From Plectrocnemia conspersa (Eukaryota > Arthropoda > Insecta > Trichoptera > Polycentropodidae): a stretch of 64,000 nucleotides of DNA. The position numbers and the translations under genes were made by a program. The stretch covers positions 124,001 through 188,000 of the forward strand of contig VTFK01000245.1 of NCBI GenBank assembly GCA_009617715.1, given 5' to 3'. Positions 1 through 48,461 of the stretch are shown here, piece by piece; position 1 is the first letter of the stretch, and each line of letters begins with the position of its first letter. The notes under the pieces were generated by a model. That model was not told the origin of the DNA. It was given only the letters and a program-made list of their open reading frames with translations, and did not search any database.

Positions 1-1300
1 CCATCAGTATATTCCACTAATTCTTTAATATTTTCAGCTTCAACATCTAAATTAAGCACATTGGCTAGTCCCAGAATTTATTGATGTATGACATCAATTT
101 GCTCAAGTTTTGTCAAAACCTTCGAAATGATTTACGTAACGTTTTACTCATTTTTTGCATATACTTTTCTGTCACTCCCTCCCAAGCAAATTCAATGTTT
201 TTTATTCAGATTAAAATGTTAAAATATCACGAAGGGCTACTTCATCACTTTTAGTTTTGAAAAAAGTCGTGCGCAAATATTACGCTTTGAATGTAGTTAT
301 AGCCCTCTGGTCCATTGGCTGTATGACATAAGTCGTGTTTTTAGGCAGATACACTTTACTTTTACATTTGGGTGTAGATCATCAATTAACTGGCGGTGGT
401 TTAAGGCATTATCGAGCAGGGTGATAGTTTTAAAGGTAACGCCCTTTTTCAGATAATAATGCTTGACCGAGGGTATGAAGCAGTTGATTAATCAATCCTC
501 AAATAAAGCTTGTATCATCCATGCATTCTTATACATGCAGCGTGTGCTAATTAACCTGCTTCAATGCATGTGGATTCTCGGAGCGATAGATGAGGAAAGG
601 CTTTAACTTGAATCTAGCGATATTTCATTCCAAGAATAACGTGATTCTGTATTTAAAAAACTGGGCATTTCTTTAGCTTAATTGTGTACATAAGACATTT
701 CAGGCATTTTCCCCAACAAAATCTTTTTCCGCAATTTTATCAAATTGGTTAACATTTTTTCCCGCTGCCTCTATGCGGGTTGAATCTCTGCCGAAATCAT
801 TAAAACCATCCATGGCTTGGCATAAATGATTCCGTCGATTCTTCGCCTTCACATGCTTTCAAAGTCTCAAAGATACTGCGTGCCTTGGCTTGAACTATTA
901 AAAAGCTTTTCGTGTTTTGAATTTAGTAATCAAACCAGATCGTCTCTTGAATGAGGCTTTTCTGCTGCCTATTTATTATGGCTTTAAATCCTGTCGATGC
1001 TTTCACTGCCTCTTTCACTCTAACTTCATCTTTCAAGATAGTCGAAACGGTCAAATGCGTCAGCTTAAAGTCACGTGTTTCCTAGTTGTTTATGATTTTC
1101 ATTTCATCTCAAGATCGATAGCTTTCCTTCGATTCTTGGCGCATCATCCAAATCAAGTCATGCTCTTTCTTTTCATTGACATCTAGTATTATAGAGTGCA
1201 CAATAAAGTACATAGAAATGAAGTACAATCTGGAGATCGCAAACGCTTTGTGTAGAGATTGACTGAGAAAGGGCATTCCCCTGCATTACCGGTTAGAACT
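1..1300 (-). mobile_element. Degenerate Tigger/pogo-type DDE transposase, left-truncated by window edge
   Basis: Reading the minus strand from about 1180 down to 1, many short stretches match the pogo/Tigger (CENP-B/jerky-like) transposase in correct order across several frames. They include KRKSMTL and STVSTILKD (N-terminal helix-turn-helix), KASTGFKAIINRQ, KARSIFETLK, SHGWF, GKMPEMSYVHN, FLIYRSENPHALK, AWMIQALFEDW, TLLDNALNH (catalytic DN), LHPNVKV and the QPMDQ-like Gln-Trp region near 310-330. Numerous stops and frameshifts show it is dead. The C-terminal acidic region (DVEAENIKELVEY) reaches the window edge at position 1. The forward 89-codon frame at 917 is a shadow of this element. Confidence 0.85.
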
Positions 1301-3562
1301 CAGATGATTACCGAATAAACCGAAATGTTCAAGTGAATTTGTCGTTTACTCTTTATTTAATGCTTAAACCTGGTCGGTTTATGGAGAGATAACTACAGAA
1401 AATTTGACCAGTTCAGTGCATGAGCATGGTCGTTAAGCAAGGAGTACCTGTGCATAAATAATATTATACTACTATTAGTTGATTAGTGATTTTTTAATTT
1501 TTTTTCATTATTATATTAGGATATTAATAAGCTTTTAATAGGTGGATTATAAGATAACACATATAATCAAAAATTCATGAAGAAGAGTAAAGGTATATTT
1601 GGCTTAGTAATGTATTTTAGTTTATAGATTTTATTCATAATTTTTAACTAAAATTTTACTAATGCGCTTATATTTTATTAAAGAAAATATCAAGGCTTAT
1701 TTTCTTAAAAAATACTAATTAACAATGTTTTTAAATCAAAACTTAAATTTTTTTAATAAAATACATTACGTATCAATTTATTCTGGTGGATGTCAACTTA
1801 TAATTAAACTATTATTATTATTTTTACTAACTTGGCCGTTCAAATGCACTAATTGTGACTTAAATATAAATAAAAACAGTTAAACTAAAAATACACACAA
1901 ATAACACAATATTTACTTATAGTGAACTATATATAATAAACCGTAATCACTACTCATTTTTTACAATATTTATGTTCAGTATAATGTTATTCACCATAAA
2001 ACATCTATACAAGCTTTTCTATTGAACATCAGATTACTTTGTTTTTTTATTTTATATTATTAAGTATTTAAACACCACTTATATTTGTTGGTTTTAATGA
2101 AAAAATTCTTATGAATTACAAGATACATTAAGAATGAATTATTTTAAAATAATAAATAAAAAAACAACTTATTTTAAATTAGCTTTATTTCTATAATTAT
2201 TTGCAAGACACTTAGCTATCGAATCTACTCAATTTTTGCACTAATATTTTTTATTGGATTATTTATAGCACATACTGTTTTTGATATATTTATAGTCAAA
2301 ATCAAGTATAAATTTAGATTGGAATAAATCAGATCTTTTTTTAAAAATGGAGACTATAACGCATTTAAGTATTTTTAGGAGGAGACAATAAAATAATGCG
2401 TACAATAAAAAAAAAATAGTGCAAAAAGTGAGAAGAATCATTTTTAGTGTAATAACGTTATGGTTTAAATTTCAATACATGTTTTACACATTCAAAATTT
2501 TTAAATGATGCAAATATTTATATCAATAAAATTCATTGAAATTAAATATGTTTTTATTTTATTGATTTTTTTATATTGATTCTTCTTAATGCATCATCCT
2601 GTTTTTATATATTTAAATATAAAATTGTGTGACGGTTGTTTTTGGGGAGGAGTATTAATAACTAAGTCTGTAGGTGCAACACACTTTTTAACTAGCAGGC
2701 AAAAAACTGTTAATTTTTACACTCAATTATGTAAAAAAATAAAACTAGTTGATCAATATATTTATGTCAAAAAGGGGGCATTTCATTAAGTCATACTCAT
2801 ATTAAGTACAAATGTGGTGTGATATATATTAAATAATATATAAAGGAATTGATTTTTGTAGAGATGCAATGTAATTATCATTTTTTTGGATACCTTACGT
2901 ACAACCAGCCGCAAGCAAAGAATATTTTGTAATTGCTGAAAAGGACAAAATATTCAGTTTTTATATTTCTGTCAAGTATATCATGTGATTTAGTTTTTTG
3001 TGATGAAATGTCATATTATATTTTGTGTAGCTGTGCTTTCAGATTTCATGGTAGAATGTATCAGATATATTAGAAGTATTGATCACGAATAACATTTGAT
3101 ATGTATAAATATATATATATGTAAAATTAATATAAAAATAAATATACATAAATAAAATACAATACAGATAGTGCATTGTCGATTTGAATCAAATCTAAGA
3201 TTATACATATTGTATTATGTGATGATTATATAATATATATTTTTAATATAAAAAATATGTGCTTTATTATTGTGCACGTTCTCGAGGGTTGTGCATGAAA
3301 TAATAATTTTGTGTTTTGATGTTGTCAAGTTAATCCAATTTAAACTACCCCTTCCACGTAAGTTTTGACTACCCATGAATCCTTATATGAAACCTGAAAA
3401 GGTTCTATTTTATAACCGTATATTTTTTATATGGGTAATGATGATGCAAGCTTCATATAGTACACATAAAATGGATGGGGTGAATGATGATGCTCTATAT
3501 TTATATATTATATTAGATATTTCTTTGGCTAAGACGAAAAGTAAATCAGTTCTTGAACTTAC
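1301..3562. other. AT-rich sequence downstream of exon G, no gene seen
   Basis: This is presumably intron of the minus-strand ADAMTSL gene. 1301-1480 may be the 5' untranslated part of the Tigger element. From 1480 the sequence is extremely AT-rich, with many short A/T runs. The open frames at 2259-2441, 2589-2789 and 3375-3566 have random composition. No exon with phase-2 entry was found. Confidence 0.6.
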
Positions 3563-38589
<35,027 letters not shown>

Positions 38590-39046
38590 CTAAAACCAAA
38601 GAAAAATTACATTTAAAGGAGGTTTCGTGGAGAGTTTAATTTTAAGATTATAAGGTTTATTTTTGCGGTTATTATGGCTCCACAGGAAAATAGTAATAAT
38701 ATAAGTTTCAAGCTCGAGTTCATCTCAGCTTTCGCTCGCGAGACCTCTGATTAATTGTTTCAATCCTCGGTCGATTAACGATTTGGGGAGCCATGCAACC
38801 AGGGCTATATGTAGCTTTTATTTTTTGTTCATTTGTTTTGGAAAATCAATAAAACATTGGAATGAAACATTTTCTTTCATAAAAATAATAAGACGTTTAT
38901 TTAAATAAATTCGTTGTCTACATAATGGCAATATAATTTAGGGACGTTTGGTACTTTATCATTTATGTCAATCAAGCAAAATCAATACCAATACAAAAGT
39001 GAATATTAATCTCTAAATCTTGTTCGATGTTTGTTTTCCATATAAA

Positions 39047-39134
39047 AATTTGAGAAAATGTTTGTTTAAATAAGCAGTATATACATATGTATATATTATA
39101 TATATAAATATGTGAAAAAACATTTTCTCAAATT
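39047..39134. repeat. 17-bp inverted repeat around an AT-rich loop
   Basis: AATTTGAGAAAATGTTT (39047-39063) pairs exactly with 39118-39134. The 54-nt loop is itself largely alternating TA/TATA and partly self-complementary (ATACATATGTAT). Confidence 0.9.
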
Positions 39135-41209
39135 AAATAAAAATCAAAATGACTTCGCGAATACATTATTACTATACAATTTTGACAACGTTAATGTGAC
39201 TTAAACTTTTTCACAATATCAATATATAAACTAAATATTTTATCTTGTATCGAAATAAACAGCACTAATATATACAAAAATAAATTAATAAGTGTACTAA
39301 TATATACAACAATCTAAAAAACAGTGATGATCTCGCGTCGAAAAAATATTATTTGTAATTATCGGACTGTCACCTAACGTAGGAATTAACTTTCAATAAT
39401 GGTGAGAATTTGAAAGAATGAGTTAGAAACCTTAACACGGTTTTAAATATGTTTGATACAGATTCTGTAATCTTTTAAATACTATTTTAGCTCTGAACAT
39501 GAGTTGCACCTGTTACGGTACTATGTGCAACCATATAATTAGTACCGCCGAAATTCTATTGAAATAACTCAAAAGTTGAAACAATGCGAGAGAAAAAGTA
39601 TTGTAATTAATCGCTCGAAACCTTTTTGCAATTACGGGCCATTGTTGGCGTTGTTAGTTAGCATTTTCCCCATATTCTCTCCCAGTGGCGAAACAAAAGA
39701 CTTGATCTTTCGGGTTAATTTACATCCGTGAGCGGCAGAGGCCAAGGCAATAATCGTTTGTCCCACCTTTACGTGCTTATCACGTTTTCAGAGTGTTAAG
39801 GGAAGAATCATTTCGGAGTGGTGCAGGCACGTAAAAAGGTGACGCTCTTGTGTAATATGATGTTGTTGTAAAACAACCTTTTTAGCATGTTACATTATAC
39901 TATGTAACTATGTTTAGATACATTATTTATATATCAATAAAATTATCACATTTAAATATAGAATTTACATCCATTAAGATTTAATCGACCTTAAAATATA
40001 TATAATGTGTCAGAAAAAATGTTCGTTTACGTTTTTACCCAAAAACCAATAAATCGAACCATAAAACTTTTATGTATGTTAGATATATGCATAACCCGCC
40101 GCACAGGTCATTAGCCTAATTAGATTTTTATACACCATACCGGGTGAAAATTAACGGCGGATGAAACATCTTAAGGTAAGACGAAGAAGACACGACTTAC
40201 GGACGCGTTCGTCATAATTAATTATTCATTTTCTCCGTGTTTCACTTTTGACTTCATCAATTCGAGGCCCTCTTCTCGGATCACTTCAAACCGACGGCTA
40301 TCTTTCCGTCTCTTGTAATTGAATTACTTTCCATTATCTTCAATAATTAAATTGTTTCTCTTAACTTTGGCCCCACGCCCTCGATTTGGCTGTTTTTCAA
40401 GCGATTCCAAACGTTTATTTATGTATATTTTTTATTAAAATCAATTTAGTCTTAAAAAAAATAATTGCATAAGCTCCATGACAAGCATTTTAATAAATAT
40501 TTTATATGATAAAAGCATCCTGTTCTACGTAGAATGACCTGAAATTAGTTACAAAAAATTAATAATTAATATTATTTTCAAGAATTATATAGATCCTGAT
40601 ATACATACAATACTAATAAAAGCAGGACAAAGTTCTCTACAATAAATTAAACGAGTAGGAGTGGTTCATATTTATATTTTCGAATTACAACAATATTAGA
40701 ACTATTAGTATATATTTAAATTATATTTTTTTTAATGATTAAATTATGTCAATAAATCTCACTTTCTTCTGTGTCATAACGACGGCGAGTTTATTTATTA
40801 AAAAATATTAAAACGACCTCATTTAACTCATATGAGAAGAATTATTTTTCTATTCATTGTATTTCGTATAAAATTTTAATATCTGGCAGCATTAGGGAGC
40901 ATTTCTGAACACAGTGCATTCGGTCACAATTCATAGTTCGTCCAACAACGAAATGCACTTTGCATCGCATTGCTAAATTGCAAGCGAGCGGTTCTATGCA
41001 CATATACACAACCGCTTATTATACACTCGACGGAGCTTTTAATATAGTGAAATTCGTGAAAATCTTTGGAAAACCATTTATTTTAAAATCTCATACTATA
41101 TGAACACCGATATAATATTAACCAAAGTTGTGCAATACAATTAATAAAAAAAATAATTCAAGAACTAAAATAAAAGAGACTAACCGAAACTTCTCGTATT
41201 ATGTAAAAC

Positions 41210-41475
41210 TCGAAACCAAACGCGAGGGACCGATTTATTTGGCCATAAGCTAGGCGGCACTCTGGCAACACTAACGTGACAGCGACACTCATAAACATAG
41301 TATGCCAAATTCGATGTGTAGTTTGTTTGACAGCCACGTTTTAACGACGCATTTTGTCACGCTCGACTACTGTGATTTGAAAATGACAAGACAAAGAATT
41401 TGCATTATATTTCGCGTTGAAAATGAAAAAATCTAGTAAAATGGTAAAAGTGCTAGATACGGCTTTTGGTAAGAT
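41210..41475. promoter_or_regulatory. Candidate promoter island in the ADAMTSL 5' intron
   Basis: A GC-richer stretch contains GGCGGCACTCTGGCAACACT, TGACAGCGACAC and TTTGACAGCCACG. On the plus strand a short ATG frame (MVKVLDTAF) then ends at a donor-like TTTTG|GTAAGA at 41469. TTGACAG-type motifs near GGCAACAC are common around insect transcription starts, from memory. It could be an internal ADAMTSL promoter on the minus strand or the start of a nested plus-strand gene; neither is shown. Confidence 0.2.
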
Positions 41476-41611
41476 TGTTGTGGAGGTTCTAACCTCCAAC
41501 ACAGTTTATTTTAATTTAAAGATCATTTAAAATAAACGAAAACAACATTCAGTATTTTGCGTTATTAATTGAAAATATTTCACGGACCATCTTACAGCAT
41601 AACCATCTTGA

Positions 41612-42075
41612 GACGTTAATCACCCATAAATACCGTCAAAATACTACTATTTGTGTGGAAAGGATGCACGATAGACAATACTTTTTACCTAACGCATAAG
41701 ATTATTGTTATTCTACCCTTGGTTAACGATCGTAGGAGTGACTATCTTGACCGTTTTTCTTTTTAGGCGTGAACACATTTTGTGGGCGATGCAATTGTCC
41801 CGCAAACATCCTGATCTATGATTTGTCAAAGCAGTCTCAAATGAGAATTATATAAATGTGCTTAGTTACAGAGGAGGAAGCGTACAGAGATGCGTTGAGA
41901 GTCGCCACGAGACACATAAATTGCTTATGCAGCATCATAATAAAAGTACATTACGACAGATTCCAGCTGCTCTACGAAATCATAGCCGACAATAATTTAA
42001 CTCGACACTCTAGCAAAGATTCAAACTTCCAAGACCTGTCATTTCAACTCCACAGTCTAATAGCGGATTCTTAAT
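41612..42075 (+). repeat. Unclassified interspersed repeat, copy 2
   Basis: This aligns by eye with copy 1 from TTTGTGTGGAAAGGATGCAC to the core CAGCTGCTCTACGAAATCAT followed by AGCCGACAATAATTTAACT, and with copy 3 at the upstream GACGTTAATCACCCATA and GTGAACACATTTTGTG segments. The core lies in a 72-codon frame (41856-42074) reading HYDRFQLLYEIIADNNLTRH, followed by SSKDSNFQDLSFQLH. This copy keeps the best-preserved version of the shared peptide. No terminal repeats or target duplication were found. Confidence 0.65.
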
Positions 42076-44161
42076 GTGAAAAAATTCTAATGAAGAAACC
42101 AGAATATTGTGTTTATAACAAAATTTGTCTGAATACCAGTTTTGTTAATTGTATTTATAGAAGATTTGCCTTTACCATCAAAGTTTTCAATTACTTGTTA
42201 TGTTAAGGAAATTTAACGTAAAGGTTTATGCAAAAAATATAATAGGTAAGATCTTGATATAAATGATAGTTTGGCTGATGCTAGCAATGCAGCACTTAAA
42301 AATAAAAAATAGAAACAGAAATGTCAGAAAATCTAGAAAAAAATCTATAAAATATCTGCAATAGTCTATGAATGCTTTGCTGACTGAACAGCCCACACCA
42401 ATTGGAAGCAAAATACTAAACATTATTAATTTACTTTTCGCAATTTTTTTTCTTCTTTTTTTTTAATTTATCAGAATTTCCGAAATTACCAGAAATATTA
42501 ATTTTTAATTTCTCGCTTCATAGGTAGTAACAAAAAATATCTAGGAATATATTTGCAATTCAAATATGTATAAAAATATCATATTAATAAAACCCTATCC
42601 ATAAAAATTAATTTATTCTAGTTTTAAATTAGTAAAATGGTAAAAGTTGATGCATATCTGCTTTAATCTATAATATTTAGAACGATGAATTACTGTGAAA
42701 TATTTTTAATAATAAGTTAATGGATTAAAATATAAAATATTTGTGACTTGAGATTAAAAATTCCGGATATCGGTACACAAAAATTCCAGGAATATCCGGG
42801 ATTTTTTTCCAGATGAATCGAGATAGAAACTCGAACGCTACATGCTATAATAAAATACTTGTTAAAAAGCGATTAGATTTAGACGCTAAAACATATTACG
42901 CAACAAGTTTGATTTCATAAAAGCTTTATCAAGCTGAAAATAGTTTGTATATGTATATTTCTTTCTGGAATATAATAACTTGTAGAGTAATCATAATAAT
43001 TTATTAAAATAATCTCATCCTGAATTATCTAAAAAAACTTAAACTTTTGACACAATTTCGCGGTTAAATTTCACCGCAGGTTACGCGTACTTAATTTTTA
43101 ACTGCCGTAATGAACCGACCTTATTCTAGCACATGCAATAACCACTACGCCCTTAATACCTAGTGTAGCAAAAAAATGAAATAAAAAAGTACGGTTAAAA
43201 ATGCTATTTAACGAGTTAAATGAGCTGTGTTAAATAGTAGATTATTTGATGTGTTTTTTTATTTGCTAACAACCCTTGAGCCGCTGTTAAGTTCCACTGG
43301 ACGAGATAAGGGTTGGAAGTTTTGAGCTCAAAGGGTGGAATTTGTTGGGCAAGTCGCACCAAAATTATTTACGATCTTTCGATCTGTAATTATTCTAAGC
43401 TCGGGCGGAGACGTAGAGCTTTTTGGGGAAGGTTGTTTCTAGACTAGTTAGAAACCTTAGAAGTACCATTTTAACAATTAAATAGTATATATACATTTTA
43501 TATTTCTATTTGACAAAATTTATTTTATTTTCAAATTAAAACTTACTTTATCGAGTTCATAAAAGGTCTATATAACATAAGAGTTGTTCAACCATATAGT
43601 TTAGAACTATTCCAATTTTAACAAGTAAACTGTTTTATCATTTTGAGCTTTCCACTAAATTTACCAATATATACTCTAATACGGTTTACTATTTATAAAT
43701 ATAAAATATGTTTTCATTAATATTATAAATATATATTTTTTAAATTATTGCTGTACTAATAAGTAATAAATGAGATTTATATGGTTAAATGACAATAAAA
43801 AAAATAACAAATAAAAAACCGTCGATGCTTCGTAATGAATGAGAACAGATGTTTGTTAATTATTTGTAAACAAGATCGTAAGTGCAATAATCTTTAAATT
43901 AATACATATTTTGTTTACAATAGAACAGGAACAGCAGATTTATTAAACTAGCATCATTTTTTTAATTTAGTTTTTGATTTTACTGATTTTGTTTTTGATG
44001 TGTTTAGCTTTTTGTTAATTGTGCTTAGAAGATTAGCAAAAAAATAGAAGTAGTATAACAGCAGACAAGTATAAAAAAGTGATATAAATATGAGAGAGTG
44101 GTATTAGTAACTGCCGTTTGCCTTAATCGAAATAAAATCCACTATTGCAGTAAATTATGAA

Positions 44162-44198
44162 TTAACATTATTTAATTAATTTAATTAAATAATGTTAA
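44162..44198. repeat. 18-bp AT-rich palindrome
   Basis: TTAACATTATTTAATTAA (44162-44179) and its exact reverse complement (44181-44198) flank a single T. It stands directly before a GC-richer, promoter-like stretch. Confidence 0.92.
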
Positions 44199-44209
44199 CT
44201 TTTACGCGC

Positions 44210-44825
44210 CCATACCATACCGTTTTGTCAGATATTTTCCCAAGAGAGAGATGGGCTAGTATATTCCCTTTTCTCTAGCACAGATTCGCTTGTGCGTCTG
44301 CGAGCGAGATGCACAAATGCGTGTGACGAAGCGAGAGAGGCAAGGTGTCTTACGCTCTGACTCGCTTTGATGTACGCATCAGGCGATGTTTTAATCGTGC
44401 GTCAGTATTTTTTTGCCTGTCATCGGGAGAGTTACGTCGCAGCGCAGAATATTCCTGCTCTTCTCTATTATTTTTCGACTTAACAAGTGTATTTAATATT
44501 TTTATATAAACAAACTTTAATTGAAATAATATTTTTAGCGATGGTCGAAAGATATAATGATTCCGATGAATCGGATCTCGTGTATCGTGTTTTCGAAACT
44601 TGTTTACGTTTGTTTACAATATTCGTTAACATTATCGCTAAATTAATACAAATTGTGTTGGTGGTTCAAATCTCCACATTTGTTAAAATGGTTCGGTTAT
44701 TTATTCATAATTATTTTCATCGCGTTTTTACTCAAACATCAATGTGGAGTATAAAATTAAGATACCAAGCACATTTACTAGTAAAAGTCCCTGAATTTTT
44801 TAAGTACTTTTATTTAACGTATTAA
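44210..44825 (+). other. Promoter-like GC-richer stretch followed by a short open frame
   Basis: From 44210 to 44470 the base composition rises (GAGAGAGATGGGCTAGTA, GCGAGCGAGATGCAC, an arthropod initiator-like GCGTCAGTA at 44400). An ATG at 44541 then opens a 94-codon frame, MVERYNDSDESDLVYRVFE, followed by a low-complexity hydrophobic part. The first 20 residues look protein-like and the remainder less so. It could be a first exon of a nested plus-strand gene or a transposon 5' end. No donor is convincing. Confidence 0.2.
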
Positions 44826-47212
44826 TCTTAGTATCGCAAATTGCAGCAAAATAACTTCTTGAAATCAAAGCTAAGCTTATGCAAGTGTGTCATTCGTCGC
44901 ATGCTTTTAAACAGCATTTACAAGTTTTGAATTAGTAAGTTTTAGGGAAACTTATATTAAGTCAATTAACATGTTACCCCTGTGATATTGCTACTTTACG
45001 GAAAAGAATTATTTAATTTTATCATACAATTGTAAAAGTATATTTTATCTTTCAACTTCAGATGGTATATCTTTTCTAACGATCAATCTTAAAGCAGTTT
45101 TTCCATTACAGGAATAATTTATTTTATGATAAGGAGTGCAGATATACAACGTACGATTAATATAATGAAACGGAGAATTATTAAAAACATTTTAACGAAA
45201 ACAATAATCAAAGAGCTTCATAGCGATTTAGCATTCGTTGCCAAGTTTCTCAAACGCTCTCAGACCACGATATTAAGAGCAGGACCAAAAGCCCCTTTGA
45301 TATTTTCCTTTTATTTTTTCTTTACTCCGTTGATTTATTGTTTTTGCTTTGAATACGCCGCCGCTCACTTAGTATTCTTCGTCTTTAGCATCCATTTTTC
45401 CCCCGAAAAACTTTCCATCCTTTTGGCTAATTTGCATGGCGGGCTAAGACCGCTGGGAAACGCCACTTTGATAAGGCCGAAAAGTGAAATATCTCACGGG
45501 AAATTTTTTTCCATGTCTAGGTTAGGTTTTATGACAAAATAAACAAGTGGGAATCGCTCGGTTATAAGTTTTCCCACCGCAAAATCTGCCTCATACATAT
45601 GGGGCATTTCCGAGAAAAGGAAAGAGAGACCTGAGCAACGTGTAATGGCCCCGCAGCCGAGCCGTGCCATAAATCAAATAGTCTTTGGCCAAAGCGGGAT
45701 AGTTTCGGAAAGAAGGGGACTTTTATTATTGTTTTCCGCTTATAAACTCTTGGCGTGGGACTTCCGCAGGCTTTTAATGGAAATATTGCCGGAAATAATA
45801 CTTCCAGTCGGCGATGAAAAATTCTCTTTAATATAAATTATCCTTTTTTATTAAGGACTTCCAAATTTTTGTCGTTGATCTTGAAGCTTGAAATAAATTT
45901 ATAAAAAAAAAACAATGACAAACCCTGGCTTAATAAAAAAAACAAAATGCCTGTTAGAAGATTTCGTGTAACGATTTAATTATTTACAAAGAAAACGCTT
46001 TTAACTAGATGTATGTAACATATATTTAAAAACTAAAGTTTTAGTATATTTCTTGCACTTATTAATTTATTGTTTCATTAACTTTAATATGAATCTATGT
46101 GAATCACAACTATTTTAGAAATAAGCTTCTCTACTTATTGCAAAAAGATAATCGAATATTGCCTAAGTACTATCATATGCCTAAATGTTGATAATATAAA
46201 TAATGATTTTTGATGAGTAATTACATTTTAAAAATCACTGTTTTCATATCTTATAATAAAACTGAAATAGTAGAAAATTTAGTTTAATTTCTTACATGAA
46301 AATTATAAGTTAAAATAAAAAAAAAACAGTGTAGCATTATATGGCCTCAATTTACAAATGCAAAGTAGTTGTTTTATAATGAGATTTAATAGGCTATTAT
46401 TAAAAATATCGATTTGCCAATTTTAAGTGTGTTTAAAAGATTGGAATGGAATGACTTTTGAAATGTATTGGGAATTGAATAAATGTAATTGTATTATTTT
46501 ATGAGTTAAAAATGGTGTTTTACTGGCGTATTTCAGATATGAAGTATTTATTAAAAATAATAATATATAGATTCAACACTACAAATAAAATAATAGTATT
46601 TTATTTTTTAATTATTATATTTTAAATGAGATATTAGTTATTATATATCGATAAATATATATAAAACCACAGCGTCTTACTTTCAAATTGATAATAACAT
46701 CTGTTAATTTGTAACCGTATTTATTTATAATGTGCATATACTATATACATATATAGTTCATAAAGTAAAATAAAATAAAATTTACAATTATTTACTCTCA
46801 TAGTTAAAATAATATTTTCGAGTAGTTTAAAAAAATGATTGGAATATAATTAAAATCATATGTTATTAATAATAAATAAAAAATATTATGTTGTATTTAT
46901 AAATAAGCCAAATTTTTTTTTAATAATTCATAATTTATTTAATAGGTAAATTATAATTATTATTTTATTTGCTTTACTTTAATTTGAAACAAATACGATA
47001 AGATTATTATATATTTACACATACAATATTATCGATCACATTAAATGCACTAAAAAACTATTTTAGAGAAGTATATGTATCATATATAGTATATTAGATT
47101 TTTGAGAAGAAATTAGAACATATTTTCACAAGACTAACTAAAAAATATATTCAAAAATGTTTTAGTAAAAAGCAAGTTTACAAGATTAATTAAAGTATAA
47201 TAATATCGATTT

Positions 47213-47437
47213 TAAAAATATATTAATAAGATTCATTTTTAATCCAAAAAATGCCTATTTTATAAAACAGACAAAATCAAAGAAACAACCATAAATTTAT
47301 GTATTTATTTAATTGAAACGTATAGCACCGTAAATATATAATACTAATAATAAGTTATTTCAAATAAATGGTGTATTATTTATAAAAACAAAGTAATCGA
47401 CCTATTTATATTTTACAAATAAATGGTACCACAGCGA
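47213..47437. repeat. Segment duplicated at 49311-49511
   Basis: The stretch ATTCATTTTTAATCCAAAAA onward is repeated at 49311 with near identity for about 150 nt. The copies then differ in order: here CAAATAAATGGTGTATTATT precedes AAAGTAATCGACC, and CAAATAAATGGT recurs after it, whereas the second copy has AAAGTAATCGACC first and the block only once. Confidence 0.9.
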
Positions 47438-47897
47438 AAGATTGATAGCGTTTATCAGTATTTTAGTTAAAAAAAAAATTAATTAAATATTTAAAATATA
47501 TTATAATTTAAATACTTTAATCGGAAAATAACTTTTATTGTACTTTTAAATAATTTGTAAAACGTTACAACTATGAAACTTAGAAAAGAATAATTTATTA
47601 AAATGTGCTCACGAAGAATTGTAAATTTCTTTACCATTCACAAAAAAATAAATGACATAGTATTAGGTATACATAGTATAGAAGGTAAATGTAATGATGT
47701 TTTTAGATGATTTTTCGTTCATCGCAATCAAATGCGCGGTAAAAACAAATAAATGAATTCATTTAAAAAACAGCTGAGCGGGATGTAGCGGCAGGGGTTT
47801 ATAACCATTAAGAAATTTTGTAAATAGCTAGATGTCATATGAATTTTAAATAATTAAAATATTGGACTGTTTGTATTTTTTGCACCTATCGTTTATG

Positions 47898-47937
47898 TTA
47901 TCTTGCGCAATGCGCTTATTATCTTGCGCATCGCGCT
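47898..47937. repeat. Tandem 19-mer with GCGC
   Basis: TTATCTTGCGCAATGCGCT (47898-47916) and TTATCTTGCGCATCGCGCT (47919-47937) lie in tandem in an otherwise AT-rich stretch, followed by TTTAGCGCTCC. It resembles no named element. Confidence 0.85.
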
Positions 47938-48461
47938 CTGTCTCTATAGCGTTTAGCGCTCCTAACATCGATCAACAATTTGCGTTCATACAAAAAAATA
48001 ATGTAATACAATAAATTTAAGAATCAAGATTAAAATTACAAAGAGCACAAGTTTTTTACTTGTAGTTTTTTTTTCTTAGTAAAACCTTAGTTTTTAGTTT
48101 TTTTAATTGTTGTTTTTTCTTGGTAAATAGTTAATATATTCCCATTAACAAGTTTTAGACTTTTTAGAAAATCAGATTACAATAAACGTATTATAAAAAA
48201 ATAAAAAAAATATACTGTTAGTTAAATAAAACATATATCAACATATAATAACGTTTAAAAACACATTTAATAATGAAAAAATTGTTATGCACCTTACACA
48301 ATAAAACACAAACAATATGCAATATCAGCACACATATGTTTTAAGCAAAGGATGTACATTTTGACGATATAACCAATGATTTTAAAAGCAAAATTTAACA
48401 CTTTGACGCTAAGCTGCTGATAATGAGATTCCAAATAAAGTAAAGCGGAAGGTCCATATAT

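Noticed and set aside
917..1186. 89-codon plus-strand frame
   Set aside because: It lies antisense to the decayed Tigger transposase and has no recognisable protein.
45126..45836. 138- and 63-codon plus-strand frames
   Set aside because: No homology recognised; residues follow base composition. Kept only as part of an island.
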